A stretch of 64,000 nucleotides of DNA from Streptomyces sp. NBC_01754 (GCF_035918015.1 NZ_CP109132.1:1054001-1118000); one strand, 5' to 3'. Positions 29,191-39,198 are shown, counted from the first letter of the stretch. Numbers and translations are program-made. The notes: generated by a model not told the origin, from the letters alone.

Positions 29191-29731
29191 CTGCCTTCTC
29201 CTTCGCGTCACCCATATCGATCCGAACCCGAGAGATCCTACCGGGATCGGGTCGGCCCACGGAGCGCACCATATCGGTGAAGAGCAGGTGCAGCCGGGGG
29301 TCCCCGGTCAGCTCGGGGTGGAACGAGGTGGCGAGGGCGTTGCCCTGGCGGACGGCCACGACGTGCCCGCCGTGCTCGGCCAGGACCTCCGCCCGGGCTC
29401 CCACCGGCTCCACCCAGGGAGCCCTGGCGAAGACGCCCTCCACCGGCCCGCCGGGCGCCGACGCGATGTCGACGGCCGCCTCGAAGGACTCGTTCTGCCG
29501 CCCGGAGGCGTTGCGGCGCACGGTCATGTCGATGCCATCACGCCGAAGAGGACGGCCGGCCCGGACATCGTGGTGGACTCACCGCCGGGCAGGACCAGCC
29601 CGTCGGCCTCGGCGAGCTCCTCGGGCCGCCGGACCGGCCTGGCCACGGCGCCGGCCGAGGCCAGGGCTCCCAGGTGCTCGGGCACGTCGCCCTGGAGCGC
29701 CAGGACGCACGGGGGCGCCGGCCGTCGGGGA
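29174..29731 (-). pseudogene. pdxT: broken pdxT (PLP synthase glutaminase subunit)
   Basis: PdxT is the glutaminase that feeds ammonia to PdxS. The 5' piece (about 29717 to 29533) reads [19 protein letters not shown] and [11 protein letters not shown] but has no in-frame start after the pdxS stop; a few bases seem to be missing just before VLALQGD. The central block, normally about 38 residues with the catalytic-Cys motif GTCAGM, is absent. The sequence jumps from LFGVM to a shifted GIDM. The 3' piece ([18 protein letters not shown] ... [10 protein letters not shown]) resumes in another frame. In the 5' piece the usual SKL after GGESTT has become SGP. The enzyme cannot be functional as drawn. 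Confidence 0.85.
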
Positions 29732-30652
29732 CTACCAGCCTCGCTTCGCGTAGCGCTCGCCCTCGGGCAGTGTGTCGCAGTCGATGCCCACCATGGCCTC
29801 GCCCAGGTTGCGGGAGGCGTCCGCGATGACCTTCGGGTCGTCGTAGAAGGTGGTGGCCCTGACGATGGCCGCGGCACGCTTGGCGGGGTCGCCGGACTTG
29901 AAGATGCCCGAGCCCACGAAGACGCCCTCTGCCCCGAGCTGGCGCATCAGCGCCGCGTCGGCGGGGGTGGCGACGCCGCCGGCCGAGAACAGGACGACGG
30001 GCAGCCTGCCGAGCTCGGCGACCTCCTTGACCAGCTCGTACGGGGCGCGCAGGTCCTTGGCCGCGGCGTACAGCTCGTTGTTGTCGAAGCCGCGCAGGCG
30101 GGCGATGTCGCCTCGGATCCGGCGCAGGTGGCGCACGGCCTCGACGACGTTGCCGGTGCCGGCCTCGCCCTTCGAGCGGATCATCGCGGCGCCCTCGGCG
30201 ATACGGCGCAGCGCCTCGCCCAGTTCGGTGGCGCCGCAGACGAACGGGGTGGTGAAGGCGAACTTGTCGCTGTGGTTGACCTCGTCGGCCGGGGTGAGGA
30301 CCTCGGACTCGTCGATGTAGTCGACGCCGAGGGACTGGAGGACCTGGGCCTCGACGAAGTGGCCGATCCGGGACTTGGCCATGACCGGGACGGAGACGGC
30401 GCCGATGATCTTCTCGATCATGTTCGGGTCGGACATCCGGGCGACCCCGCCGTCCTTGCGGATGTCGGCCGGCACCCGCTCCAGGGCCATGACGGCCACG
30501 GCCCCGGCGTCCTCGGCGATCTTCGCCTGCTCGGCGTCGACGACGTCCATGATCACCCCGCCCTTGAGCTGCTCGGCCATGCCGCGCTTCACACGGGCGG
30601 TGCCGGTGGCCGGGGCGTCGGTGGACTGCGGGGTGCTGGGAAGCGTGGACAC
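29732..30652 (-). CDS. pdxS: pyridoxal 5'-phosphate synthase subunit PdxS
   Basis: A (beta/alpha)8-barrel lyase that builds PLP from ribose 5-phosphate, glyceraldehyde 3-phosphate and ammonia. The 306 residues look complete: [19 protein letters not shown] near the start, then [20 protein letters not shown] and [14 protein letters not shown]. Its normal partner PdxT, immediately downstream, is broken. PdxS can use free ammonia in vitro, so it may still work alone, or another glutaminase may exist elsewhere. Confidence 0.95.
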   Translation of the reverse strand: MSTLPSTPQSTDAPATGTARVKRGMAEQLKGGVIMDVVDAEQAKIAEDAGAVAVMALERVPADIRKDGGVARMSDPNMIEKIIGAVSVPVMAKSRIGHFVEAQVLQSLGVDYIDESEVLTPADEVNHSDKFAFTTPFVCGATELGEALRRIAEGAAMIRSKGEAGTGNVVEAVRHLRRIRGDIARLRGFDNNELYAAAKDLRAPYELVKEVAELGRLPVVLFSAGGVATPADAALMRQLGAEGVFVGSGIFKSGDPAKRAAAIVRATTFYDDPKVIADASRNLGEAMVGIDCDTLPEGERYAKRGW

Positions 30653-30786
30653 GGGACCTCACTGGGGTGGAAGGACGCTGGATGCTGCACCACCGAGCAA
30701 ACGCCCCGCGACCGGTCCACAGCAAGGGCCAATGAGGAGGGCGTGGATCGTTTTCCCTGCCGCCGTCCGCTCTCCGGACGGGCCTG

Positions 30787-31332
30787 TCAGCTGACGGGCC
30801 GGTCCGCCAGGGCCACCGGCGGCTCGTCGTCCATCTCGAAGGCCAGCGGGAAGGGCGCGTGCCCGGCGAGCCGGAACAGCCGTACCGTGCGGTGCCGGCG
30901 CAGTGCCCGGGCCGCCCGCACGGCGTCGTTGTGGAAGCGCCGGGCCATCGGTACACGGCGTACGGCGGCGGCCAGTTCACCCGCCGCGTCCTCCCCGCCG
31001 GGGTACTCCTTCACCGCCTCCACCTGGGCCGTCTCACCGAACACGGCCCGCAGCGCCGTGCTCAGTTCGCTCTCGGCGACCTCGCGCCGCTCCTCCTCGG
31101 CCTGCCGGGCGGCGTGCGCCGCCTCGTACAGCACGATCGACGCCGCGGGGTCCAGGACACCGGAGGTGGCCAGTTCCTGCGTGACCGAGGCGCGGCGCAG
31201 CAGCTGGGCGTCGAGGGCCGCGCGCGCCGCGTCGATACGGGCGTGGAGCCGGTCGAGCCGGCCGGCGGTCCAGCTGAGGTACAGGCCGATCGCGAGGAGC
31301 ACGACGGCGGTCCAGATGAGGGTTTCGGTCAC
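30787..31332 (-). CDS. LemA-like membrane protein
   Basis: A 181-residue protein. An N-terminal membrane helix (LIWTAVVLLAIGLYLSW) is followed by a helical domain like LemA: RLDRLHARIDAARAALDAQL, later RRFHNDAVRAARALRR and a C-terminal PFPLAFEMDDEP. Function is unknown. It sits between pdxS and the phosphatidylinositol mannoside genes, all leftward. Confidence 0.75.
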   Translation of the reverse strand: MTETLIWTAVVLLAIGLYLSWTAGRLDRLHARIDAARAALDAQLLRRASVTQELATSGVLDPAASIVLYEAAHAARQAEEERREVAESELSTALRAVFGETAQVEAVKEYPGGEDAAGELAAAVRRVPMARRFHNDAVRAARALRRHRTVRLFRLAGHAPFPLAFEMDDEPPVALADRPVS

Positions 31333-31442
31333 GGCCCGAGGCTACCGGCGGAGTCCGGGCTCCCGGTACGTAACCCCCGTGGCCCTCCCGCCGGTGCACG
31401 ACCGCCGGTCCGGGGCGTGGGGAGGCCGCCGGCCGGGACCGC

Positions 31443-32606
31443 TCAGTCGCGGGCGGCCAGCCCCAGCCGGGCGCGCAGGCCCGGCCGTTCGTCGGTGTCC
31501 ACCGCCGCCGCCCCGTCCGTCACCGTCTCGTAGACCGCGAGGACGTCCGCCCCGACCGTGGCCCAGTCGAACCGGCGTACGTGCGCCCTGCCGCGTCCGC
31601 TCAGTCCCTCCCGCCGCTCCGGGTCGCCCAGGAGCCGGATCGCCGCGGCGGCCAGCGCGTCGGCGTCCTCGTTGGCGAAGAGGTCTCCGGCCGCGCCGTG
31701 GTCCAGCACCTGCGCGAACGCGTCCAGGTCGCTGGCGAGGACCGGTGCGCCCGCCGACAGCGCCTCGACGAGGATGATCCCGAAGCTCTCGCCGCCGGTG
31801 TTCGGCGCGACGTACACGTCGACGCTGCGCAGCAGCCGCGCCTTGTCCTCGTCGCTCACCATGCCGAGGAACTCGACGCGTGCGCGCATCTCCTCCGGCA
31901 GCGAGGCGACCGCCTCCTCCTCGTCGCCGCGGCCCGCGACCAGCAGCCGGCTCTCCGGGTGCGCGGCGAGGACGGCGGGGAGCGCCTTCATCAGGACGGG
32001 CAGCCCCTTGCGGGGTTCGTCGATGCGCCCGATGAAGCCGAGCGTGCCGCCCTGCCACTCGGGTCTCGGCTCGGCCCGGGCGAAGAAGTCGACGTCCACC
32101 CCGTTGGGGATGACCACCGCGTCGCCGCCGAGGTGTTCGACCAGGGTGCGCCGCGCGTACTCGCTGACGGCGATCCGTGCGCTGATCTTCTCCAGGGCGG
32201 GCTGGAGGATCGGGTACGCGGCGATCATCGCCCGGGAACGCGGGTTCGAGGTGTGAAACGTGGCGACGATCGGCCCCCGCGCCGCCCAGCAGGTCAGCAG
32301 GCCGAGCGACGGCGAGGTCGGCTCGTGGATGTGGATGACGTCGAAGGTGCCGTCGTGCAGCCAGCGCCGCACCCGCGCGGCGGACAGGAACCCGAAGTTC
32401 AGCCGGGCGACGGAGCCGTTGTACGGGACGGGCACGGCCCGGCCGGCGGAGACCACGTACGGGGGCAGCGGCGTCTCGTCGTCGGCGGGTGCCAGCACCG
32501 AGACGTCGTGGCCGAGGCGGACGAGGTGTTCGGCCAGGTCGCGGATGTGGAACTGCACCCCGCCCGGTACGTCCCAGGAGTACGGGCAGACGATGCCGAT
32601 CTTCAC
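31443..32606 (-). CDS. pimA: phosphatidylinositol alpha-mannosyltransferase (GT4)
   Basis: A GT-B fold glycosyltransferase of 387 residues. It begins MKIGIVCPYSWDVPGGVQ and has IHEPTSPSLG, ATFHTSNPRS, GRIDEPRKGLP and the nucleotide-sugar motif PNTGGESFGIILVEALSAG. These match PimA, which transfers the first mannose from GDP-Man to phosphatidylinositol on the inner membrane face. Its start overlaps the acyltransferase stop by 4 bp, consistent with a pgsA-acyltransferase-pimA operon. Confidence 0.9.
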   Translation of the reverse strand: MKIGIVCPYSWDVPGGVQFHIRDLAEHLVRLGHDVSVLAPADDETPLPPYVVSAGRAVPVPYNGSVARLNFGFLSAARVRRWLHDGTFDVIHIHEPTSPSLGLLTCWAARGPIVATFHTSNPRSRAMIAAYPILQPALEKISARIAVSEYARRTLVEHLGGDAVVIPNGVDVDFFARAEPRPEWQGGTLGFIGRIDEPRKGLPVLMKALPAVLAAHPESRLLVAGRGDEEEAVASLPEEMRARVEFLGMVSDEDKARLLRSVDVYVAPNTGGESFGIILVEALSAGAPVLASDLDAFAQVLDHGAAGDLFANEDADALAAAAIRLLGDPERREGLSGRGRAHVRRFDWATVGADVLAVYETVTDGAAAVDTDERPGLRARLGLAARD

Positions 32607-33562
32607 GGCGTCTCCCCCCTGGGTTCCAGGTCGGAGAGCCAGAGCCGTTGCAGCATGTGCCAGTCCTCAGGGTGTTCGGCGATCCCGGCGGCGAAGACGT
32701 CGGCCAGTGCCTGTGTCATGGAGGACGTCTTCTCCGCCCGGGTACCCGACTCCGGCACGGGGACCGCCGGATGGACCCGGGCCCGGCACACGGACGTGCC
32801 GTCGTACCAGAGCGTGACCGGCAGCAGCAGCGCACCGGTCTGCTGGGCCAGCAGAGCGGGTCCGGCCGGCATCCTGGCGGTGTCGCCGAAGAACTCCACC
32901 TCGACGCCGGAGGCCGACAGATCGCGGTCGGCGACCAGGCAGACCAGCCCGCCGGAGCGCAGCCGCCGGGCCAGCGTCCCGAACGCGGCACCGCCGCTGT
33001 GCGGCAGGACCTCCATGCCGAGGCCCTGCCGGTAGGCCACGAACCGGTCGTACAGGGACTCCGGCTCGAGCCGCTCGGCGACCGTGGTGAAGGGCACCTT
33101 CAGACCGGTGGTGACCCAGGCGCCCGCCAGGTCCCAGTTCCCCAGGTGCGGCAGTGCCAGGACGACCCCGCGCCCGGTGTCCAGTCCCTCGGTGAGGCGG
33201 TGGACGTCGAGCACCTCCATCGAGGCCCTGATCCGTTCCGGGGACCAGGTCGGCAGCCGGAACGACTCCATCCAGTAGCGCATGTACGAGCGCATCCCGG
33301 CCTTCGACAGCTCCGCGAGGCGGGCGGCGTCCGCCTCGGGGACCACCCGGGCCAGGTTCGACTCCAGCCGCAGCACGGACTTCCCACGGCGCTTCCAGAC
33401 CTGGTCGGCCAAGGTGCGGAAGAGCGCCTTGGCGGCCGGTTCGGGCAGCGTCTTCACGGCGCCCCAGCCGAGCCCGTACAGTCCGTCGGTCAGCCGGCCC
33501 TTCAGACCGGACCCGCCGTCGCCGGCACCGCGGTCCCGCTTCCCCGCCCCGCCGTCGCTCAC
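32603..33562 (-). CDS. phosphatidylinositol mannoside acyltransferase
   Basis: A 319-residue member of the LpxL/HtrB-like acyltransferase family. The catalytic motif is seen as LALPHLGNWDLAGAW (H-x4-D), with a downstream CLVADRDLSASGVEVEFFG. In mycobacteria this gene (PatA) acylates PIM mannose. GTG at 33562 overlaps the upstream pgsA-like stop by 4 bp. The first 20 or so residues are low complexity (Gly/Arg/Lys-rich). Confidence 0.88.
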   Translation of the reverse strand: MSDGGAGKRDRGAGDGGSGLKGRLTDGLYGLGWGAVKTLPEPAAKALFRTLADQVWKRRGKSVLRLESNLARVVPEADAARLAELSKAGMRSYMRYWMESFRLPTWSPERIRASMEVLDVHRLTEGLDTGRGVVLALPHLGNWDLAGAWVTTGLKVPFTTVAERLEPESLYDRFVAYRQGLGMEVLPHSGGAAFGTLARRLRSGGLVCLVADRDLSASGVEVEFFGDTARMPAGPALLAQQTGALLLPVTLWYDGTSVCRARVHPAVPVPESGTRAEKTSSMTQALADVFAAGIAEHPEDWHMLQRLWLSDLEPRGETP

Positions 33563-34224
33563 TGCGCGGCCTCGCTCCCCTGCTCCGCCGCCACGGCGTC
33601 GGCCTCGGCCGACTCCCTGCGCACGGTCACCACGCGCTGGACCAGCGTGACCAGGCTGCCCGCCGCGACGATCCACAGGGCGATCGGCAGCAGGACCTGG
33701 ATACCGGGCACACCGAAGGCGTGCAGTCCGGCGAGCCCGGCGGCCACCAGCGAGATCACCAGCCGCTCGGCGCGCTCCACCAGTCCGTTAACCGCGACCG
33801 GCAGGCCGATCGACTCACCCCGGGCCTTCGTGTACGAGACCACCTGGCCGCTGGCCAGACAGAAGATCGCGACCGCGCACAGCACGTCGTTGTCGCCCCG
33901 GCCCGCGTACCAGAGCGCGAAGCCCGCGAAGATCGCCCCGTCCGCGACCCGGTCGAGCGTCGAGTCCAGGAACGCGCCCCACCGGCTGGAGATCCCGGCC
34001 TGCCGGGCCATGTTGCCGTCGACCAGGTCGGAGAAGACGAAGACCGTGATGACGATGGTGCCCCAGAAGAACTCCCCCATCGGGAAGAAGACCAGCGCTC
34101 CTGCCATCACTCCGGCCGTACCGATGAGCGTGACCGCGTCGGGGCTGACGCCGATGCGGAGCAGCAGAGCGGCGAACGGTGTGAGGACACGCGTAAAAAA
34201 TGCACGCGCGTACTTGTTCAGCAT
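33559..34224 (-). CDS. CDP-alcohol phosphatidyltransferase (phosphatidylinositol(-phosphate) synthase)
   Basis: A 221-residue polytopic membrane enzyme with the CDP-alcohol signature DLVDGNMARQAG...GAFLDSTLD (DG-x2-AR-x8-G-x3-D-x3-D). Its position ahead of the acyltransferase and PimA points to synthesis of phosphatidylinositol (phosphate) from CDP-diacylglycerol. I start at MLNKYARAFF (34224); twelve more residues are possible upstream. Confidence 0.88.
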   Translation of the reverse strand: MLNKYARAFFTRVLTPFAALLLRIGVSPDAVTLIGTAGVMAGALVFFPMGEFFWGTIVITVFVFSDLVDGNMARQAGISSRWGAFLDSTLDRVADGAIFAGFALWYAGRGDNDVLCAVAIFCLASGQVVSYTKARGESIGLPVAVNGLVERAERLVISLVAAGLAGLHAFGVPGIQVLLPIALWIVAAGSLVTLVQRVVTVRRESAEADAVAAEQGSEAAQ

Positions 34225-34600
34225 GGCCTTCCCGAGGTTCGGCGGGCCGTGCGGCCCCATCGGCCACCGGCGGGCCCATCGTAGTCACGAGCCGCGCCTT
34301 CCCACGGCGGGGCACCCCGTCCCGGCCGGTCCCGGCGTCGGCGTACGCCCCCACGTCCGGGCGTACGCCGATCGCACGCCCGGCCTGTCGGCCCTCTCTA
34401 CGTATCCCGGCAAACCGGAACACATCACATATACCGCCGTCTCATGCCCTGTATCCGGCGCCGCCTCGCCCCTTCAATCACGGGCGGTGGCACGTTCCGG
34501 ACGCTACGCTGTTGACCCCAGCTCAGCAGGTGTGCGAAACACGGTAGTTGGGAACAGCCGCAGGAGCAGGCCGTGCGGGCGAGTGGGGGCGACAGCAGCG
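34225..34600. other. divergent intergenic gap with a perfect inverted repeat
   Basis: A 376-base gap between the leftward phosphatidylinositol operon and a rightward membrane protein gene. It holds an inverted repeat at 34339-34370 (arms CGGCGTACGCCC and complement, 8-base spacer). No credible coding region was found. Promoters for both directions must lie here, but no clear hexamer pair stands out. Confidence 0.55.
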
Positions 34601-36265
34601 ATGGACGGATTCGATTTCTCTCCCGGAGCGCAGATCCCGCTTCAGGGTTCGGGCGGACAGGCGGTGGCGACCAACGCCCTCGCCTCCGCGGCGTACCGCG
34701 ACAGCGATGTGACGGAGATCCTCAAGGCCAACAGCGAGTGGCACAAGTCCGAGGTCAAGCCCGGCAGTTCCAAGCTGTTCAAGTCCGACTACTTCAAGCC
34801 GAATCTCGGCGAGGCCTTCTCCCGCGCCGTCCAGGAGCGCACGCTCGGCGGCGGCCGCGGTGCCCTCATCCAGTCCTTCGGGCTCGACCCCCAGACCGTG
34901 GTGGAGCACTGCCTGTCGGCGACCGGGCTCCGCAAGGCCCGGGACAGCAGACTGACCCTGGTCACCACACTCTTCGGGGTGCTCTTCCTGCCCGGCTTCC
35001 TGCTGTGGGTCCTGGTCTTCCGGCTGCGCGGCTCCTTCACCAAGTCAAAGGACGTGGCCTTCCGCTCGCTCGGCACGGTCCTGCTCCTCGTCGTCGGCGG
35101 GCTCGCGGTGGTGTTCCTGATCGCCATGCCGCTGACCGGCTTCCTCGCGCTGTACCTGCGCGCCGCGGTCGTCGCCCCGGTCATCGGCTGGCTGCTGGCG
35201 AAACGGATCGCCGAGTCCTCGGCGAAGGACATGCGGACCCGCTGGGAGGGGCTGCTCAGCGGTGCCGGGGTCATCGCCAAGATCCCGGAGGCGGCCCCGA
35301 AGAACCCGAACGAGACGGCACGGGAGGCCCTGCGCCAGAGCCTGGAGAAGCTCTCCGCCGAACAGCAGTCCAATTCGGTCTTCTACGCCGGTCCCAAGGG
35401 CATCCTCGGGATGGGCACCCGCTGGGGCAGCTGGCAGCTCGCCGAGGAGCTGGCCCCCGCGGACCCCGCCAAGGAGATCCACCAGTTCCGCAGCTGGGAC
35501 GTGGTGCGGGCCATCCACGACCAGCTCAAGCTGCTGGAGCGGGGCCCGCTGAACACCGGCGGATTCACCACCCCGTCCGTGAAGCACTGGATCGTCTCCC
35601 CCGTCGGCGAGGGCGCCGGCTCCGTCACCCGGCCGGAGGGCGAGGACGTCGCCACCTTCCAGGTCAAGCCCCACGAGATCCAGCGGATCTGCAACCACCA
35701 GCAGTTCGGCAGCGGCGACCGGCACTACCTGGGGGTGCAGTTCACCCTCTGGGAGGGGCAGCTGGTCCTCACGATGCTGATCACCGTCACCGTGCTCCAC
35801 GAGACCCTGCGCATCGAGGTCACCGGTCACGCGCTGGGACCGGTCCACCCGCTCTTCCTGACCAAGCCCGCCGCCAGGACGAAGACGGTCAAGAAGGCCG
35901 TCCGGTTCTGGGAGTCCCGCTCCATCACGCTTCCGCTGGTCACCGCGGACGAGGTCGTCAGGCTCGCCCTGCGCGCGCCGCTGACCTGGTATCCCCCGCT
36001 GCTGGAGTACCTCGGCGGGAAGATAGTGCTTCCGGAGCCCTTCGGACTGCGCCACGCCTGGGCGGCCAAGCCCTGGGGGCACCGCTTCATGGCCGACGAC
36101 GCCATGCGGACGGCCGCCCCGGTCCTGCGCGCCGTGCACTCCGCGGCCGTGCGGGTCCTCAAGGAGCACGGCGTCGACACCGAGCGCTTCACCAGCCGCT
36201 CCATGGCCCTCAGCGGCGCCGTCCAGGAGGCGGCACCCAAGAAGGCCGACGTCTACGACGCGTGA
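34601..36265 (+). CDS. conserved hypothetical membrane protein
   Basis: A 554-residue protein without a recognised domain. Residues 1-105 are soluble (MDGFDFSPGAQIPLQG...). Two hydrophobic blocks follow, around 115-137 (VTTLFGVLFLPGFLLWVLVF) and about 155-195 (TVLLLVVGGLAVVFLIAMPL), then a soluble C-terminal 350 residues with several Trp-rich segments (MGTRWGSWQLAEEL). The ATG at 34601 fits; a nearby GTG upstream is out of frame. It is conserved in this locus of streptomycetes as far as I recall, function unknown. Confidence 0.72.
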   Translation: MDGFDFSPGAQIPLQGSGGQAVATNALASAAYRDSDVTEILKANSEWHKSEVKPGSSKLFKSDYFKPNLGEAFSRAVQERTLGGGRGALIQSFGLDPQTVVEHCLSATGLRKARDSRLTLVTTLFGVLFLPGFLLWVLVFRLRGSFTKSKDVAFRSLGTVLLLVVGGLAVVFLIAMPLTGFLALYLRAAVVAPVIGWLLAKRIAESSAKDMRTRWEGLLSGAGVIAKIPEAAPKNPNETAREALRQSLEKLSAEQQSNSVFYAGPKGILGMGTRWGSWQLAEELAPADPAKEIHQFRSWDVVRAIHDQLKLLERGPLNTGGFTTPSVKHWIVSPVGEGAGSVTRPEGEDVATFQVKPHEIQRICNHQQFGSGDRHYLGVQFTLWEGQLVLTMLITVTVLHETLRIEVTGHALGPVHPLFLTKPAARTKTVKKAVRFWESRSITLPLVTADEVVRLALRAPLTWYPPLLEYLGGKIVLPEPFGLRHAWAAKPWGHRFMADDAMRTAAPVLRAVHSAAVRVLKEHGVDTERFTSRSMALSGAVQEAAPKKADVYDA

Positions 36266-36316
36266 GACCCGTACGGGGGCGCCCGGGGCGCCCCGCCCGT
36301 CCGCGCCGCTGTCCGC

Positions 36317-36877
36317 TCAGGCGGGCAGCGGCTCCGCCGGCCACACCGCCGCCAGCATCGACCGGGTGTCCCCCAACAGCTGCGGCAGCACCTTCGTGTG
36401 CCCGACCACCGGCATGAAGTTGGTGTCCCCGCCCCAGCGCGGCACCACGTGCTGGTGCAGGTGGGCGGCGATGCCCGCGCCCGCGGACGCCCCCTGGTTC
36501 ATCCCGATGTTGAACCCGTGCGCCCCGGACGCCGCCCGCAGCGCGACCATCGCGCGCTTGGTGAAGTCGGCCAGCTCCACGGTCTCCGGACCGTCCAGGT
36601 CCGTGTAGTCGGCGACGTGCCGGTAGGGCACCACCATCAGATGCCCGCCGTTGTACGGGTACAGGTTCAGCACGGCGTACACCTTCTCGCCGCGCGCGAC
36701 GACGAGCCCGTCCCCGTCCGACTTCGACGGGATCTCACAGAACGGACAGCCGTCCCCGGCCTCCGTGCCGCTCGGCTTGTTCTCACCCTGGATGTAGGCC
36801 ATCCGGTGGGGCGTCCACAGGCGCTGGAACGCGTCGGGCGTCCCCACTCCGATCTGCTGTTCCGGCTCAGTCGTCAT
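36317..36877 (-). CDS. HIT family nucleotide hydrolase/phosphorylase
   Basis: A 186-residue histidine-triad protein. The catalytic motif is HLHQHVVPRW (HxHxHxx). The extended N-terminus (RLWTPHRMAYIQGEN...GCPFCEIP, with a CxxC) resembles Ap4A phosphorylase-like actinobacterial HIT proteins. Substrates are probably dinucleoside polyphosphates or adenylylated compounds. ATG 36877 (MTTEPEQQIG) is preferred; an ATG four codons earlier is possible. It lies upstream of thrS on the same strand. Confidence 0.87.
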   Translation of the reverse strand: MTTEPEQQIGVGTPDAFQRLWTPHRMAYIQGENKPSGTEAGDGCPFCEIPSKSDGDGLVVARGEKVYAVLNLYPYNGGHLMVVPYRHVADYTDLDGPETVELADFTKRAMVALRAASGAHGFNIGMNQGASAGAGIAAHLHQHVVPRWGGDTNFMPVVGHTKVLPQLLGDTRSMLAAVWPAEPLPA

Positions 36878-37162
36878 GGCGGCCAGCATATTGCTTCGCC
36901 ACCGCGGCGCGTCGGCGGGTGCGCCCCCTCGGCACACCGCGAACGCCGAGGCCATGAGCGCCCGTCCCACCGGCCCCGTCCCCCACCTGGCTCGCGGACG
37001 GGGAACGCCGCACGGAGATGCCGCTCCTCGCGACTCACCGGTCCACCTCGCCGGTTACGCGGTGCGCGTCCTGGTCGCGCGTCCCGCCGGACCCTGGCGC
37101 GACCTCGGCCCGGGAGGGCGGCCGGCTCCGGGGGCCGGGCCCCGCGGTCGCGGGGATCGAGC
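36878..37162. other. gap between HIT gene and thrS terminator
   Basis: About 285 bases with no supported gene; translations are Arg/Pro/Gly-rich in all frames. It should hold the HIT gene promoter, but I see no convincing element. Confidence 0.45.
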
Positions 37163-37197
37163 ACCCCCGGCCCGGCGGACCTCGCCGGACCGGGGGT
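37163..37197 (-). terminator. thrS terminator hairpin
   Basis: 15-base arms (ACCCCCGGCCCGGCG and complement) with one mismatch that becomes a G-U pair in the leftward RNA, 5-base loop, 24 bases beyond the thrS stop. Confidence 0.8.
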
Positions 37198-37221
37198 CAC
37201 CCCGCTCGCGCGGGGACCACA

Positions 37222-39198
37222 TCACACCTGGACGCGACGCTCCACCAGGTCCACGACCTTGGCGATCGCCTCGTCCCGGGGGATGCCGTTCTCCTGCGAC
37301 CCGTCACGGTGGCGGAAGGACACCGTGCCCGCGTTCATGTCGTCGTCACCGACGATGACCATGAAGGGGACCTTGGCCTTCTGGTGGTTCCTGATCTTCT
37401 TCTGCATCCGGTCCGAGGAGGCGTCCACCTCGACCCGCAGGCCCTTCTTCCGCGCCTCGGCGGCGAACTCCTCCAGGTAGGGGACGTGCGCGTCGCCCAC
37501 CGGGATCCCCACCGCCTGCACCGGAGCGAGCCAGGGCGGCATCGCACCCGCGTAGTGCTCCAGCAGCACTCCGAAGAAGCGCTCGATCGAGCCGAAGAGC
37601 GCCCGGTGCAGCATGACGGGCTGCTGGCGGGAGCCGTCGGCGGCGGTGTACTCGAGTCCGAAGCGCTTGGGCTGGTTGAAGTCGACCTGGATCGTCGACA
37701 TCTGCCAGGACCGGCCGATCGCGTCCCGGGCCTGGACGGAGATCTTCGGCCCGTAGTACGCGGCGCCTCCGGGGTCGGGGATGAGGGGCAGCCCCTGCTT
37801 CTCGGCGGCCTGGCGCAGCGCCTCGGTCGCCTCGGCCCAGTCCTCGCCCGTGCCGATGAACTTGTCCGAATCGTCCCGTGTGGAGAGCTCCAGCTCGAAC
37901 TCGTCGAGACCGTAGTCACGCAGCAGGTCGAGGACGAACGTCAACAGCCCGTCCAGCTCCTGCGGCATCTGGTCCTTGGTGCAGTAGATGTGCGCGTCGT
38001 CCTGGGTGAAGCCGCGCGAGCGGGTCAGGCCGTGGACGACACCGGACTTCTCGTAGCGGTAGACCGTGCCGAACTCGAAGAGGCGCAGCGGCAGCTCGCG
38101 GTACGAACGCCCGCGCGACTTGAAGATCAGGTTGTGCATCGGGCAGTTCATCGCCTTGAGGCGGTAGTTCTGCCCGTCGAACTCGATCGGCGGGAACATG
38201 CCCTCCGCGTAGTGCGGAAGGTGCCCGGAGATCTCGAAGAGGTGTTCCTTCGAGATGTGCGGGGTGTTCACGAACTCGTAGTCGGCCTGCTCGTGGCGCC
38301 TGCGGGAGTAGTTCTCCATCTCCTTGCGGATGATCCCGCCCTTGGGATGGAAGACGGCGAGGCCAGGGCCCAGCTCCTCGGGGAAGGAGAAGAGGTCCAG
38401 CTCCGCGCCGAGCTTGCGGTGGTCACGCTTCTCGGCCTCGACCAGGAACTCCAGGTGCGCCTTGAGCTGGTCCTTGGTGGGCCAGGCGGTGCCGTAGATC
38501 CGCTGGAGCATCGGGTTCTTCTCGCTGCCCCGCCAGTACGCCGCCGCGTTCCGCATCAGCTTGAACGCGGGGATGAGGCGGGTGGTGGGCAGGTGTGGGC
38601 CCCGGCAGAGGTCCTTCCAGCAGAGGTCTCCGGTCTTGGGGTCGAGGTTGTCGTAGACGGTCAGCTCGCCGCCGCCCACCTCGACGTCCGCGCCGTCCTC
38701 CGAGGACGCGGAGCCCTTGAGCCCGATGAGCTCCAGCTTGTACGGCTCGTCGGCGAGCTCCTCGCGGGCGGCCTCGTCGGTGACGACGCGGCGCGAGAAC
38801 CGCTGGCCGCGCTTCTGGATCTCCTGCATCTTCTTCTCGACGGCCTTGAGGTCTTCGGGCGTGAAGGGCTTCTCCACGTCGAAGTCGTAGTAGAAGCCGT
38901 CCTTGACCGGCGGGCCGATGCCCAGCTTGGCCTCGGGGAAGAGCTCCTGAACGGCCTGGGCCATCACATGCGCGGTGGAGTGGCGCAGGATGTTCAGCCC
39001 GTCCTCGGAGGTGATCTCGACCGGCTCGACGACCTCGCCGTCCCGCAGCGCGTACGCGAGGTCGCGCAGCTCGCCGTCGACCCGGGCGGCGACGACGGTG
39101 CGCTGTCCGGGGAAGAGCTCGGCGGCCGTCGTGCCCGTCGTCACCACGTGCTCTTCCCGCTCGGAATCGCGTTGGATGATCACACGGACGTCTGACAC
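37222..39198 (-). CDS. thrS: threonine--tRNA ligase
   Basis: Class II synthetase, 658 residues. It has an N-terminal TGS domain ([13 protein letters not shown]), the editing domain with [12 protein letters not shown], the catalytic core with [19 protein letters not shown] and [16 protein letters not shown], and a C-terminal anticodon-binding domain. GTG 39198 with AGGAGAG upstream is the start; the frame extends 96 codons further but is not family-like. No T-box leader was recognised in the upstream gap. Confidence 0.97.
   Translation of the reverse strand: MSDVRVIIQRDSEREEHVVTTGTTAAELFPGQRTVVAARVDGELRDLAYALRDGEVVEPVEITSEDGLNILRHSTAHVMAQAVQELFPEAKLGIGPPVKDGFYYDFDVEKPFTPEDLKAVEKKMQEIQKRGQRFSRRVVTDEAAREELADEPYKLELIGLKGSASSEDGADVEVGGGELTVYDNLDPKTGDLCWKDLCRGPHLPTTRLIPAFKLMRNAAAYWRGSEKNPMLQRIYGTAWPTKDQLKAHLEFLVEAEKRDHRKLGAELDLFSFPEELGPGLAVFHPKGGIIRKEMENYSRRRHEQADYEFVNTPHISKEHLFEISGHLPHYAEGMFPPIEFDGQNYRLKAMNCPMHNLIFKSRGRSYRELPLRLFEFGTVYRYEKSGVVHGLTRSRGFTQDDAHIYCTKDQMPQELDGLLTFVLDLLRDYGLDEFELELSTRDDSDKFIGTGEDWAEATEALRQAAEKQGLPLIPDPGGAAYYGPKISVQARDAIGRSWQMSTIQVDFNQPKRFGLEYTAADGSRQQPVMLHRALFGSIERFFGVLLEHYAGAMPPWLAPVQAVGIPVGDAHVPYLEEFAAEARKKGLRVEVDASSDRMQKKIRNHQKAKVPFMVIVGDDDMNAGTVSFRHRDGSQENGIPRDEAIAKVVDLVERRVQV

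Noticed and set aside
29174..29527. The 3' pdxT piece as an independent small gene
   Set aside because: It matches only the C-terminal half of PdxT, begins mid-domain and lacks the catalytic Cys; best read as part of a pseudogene.
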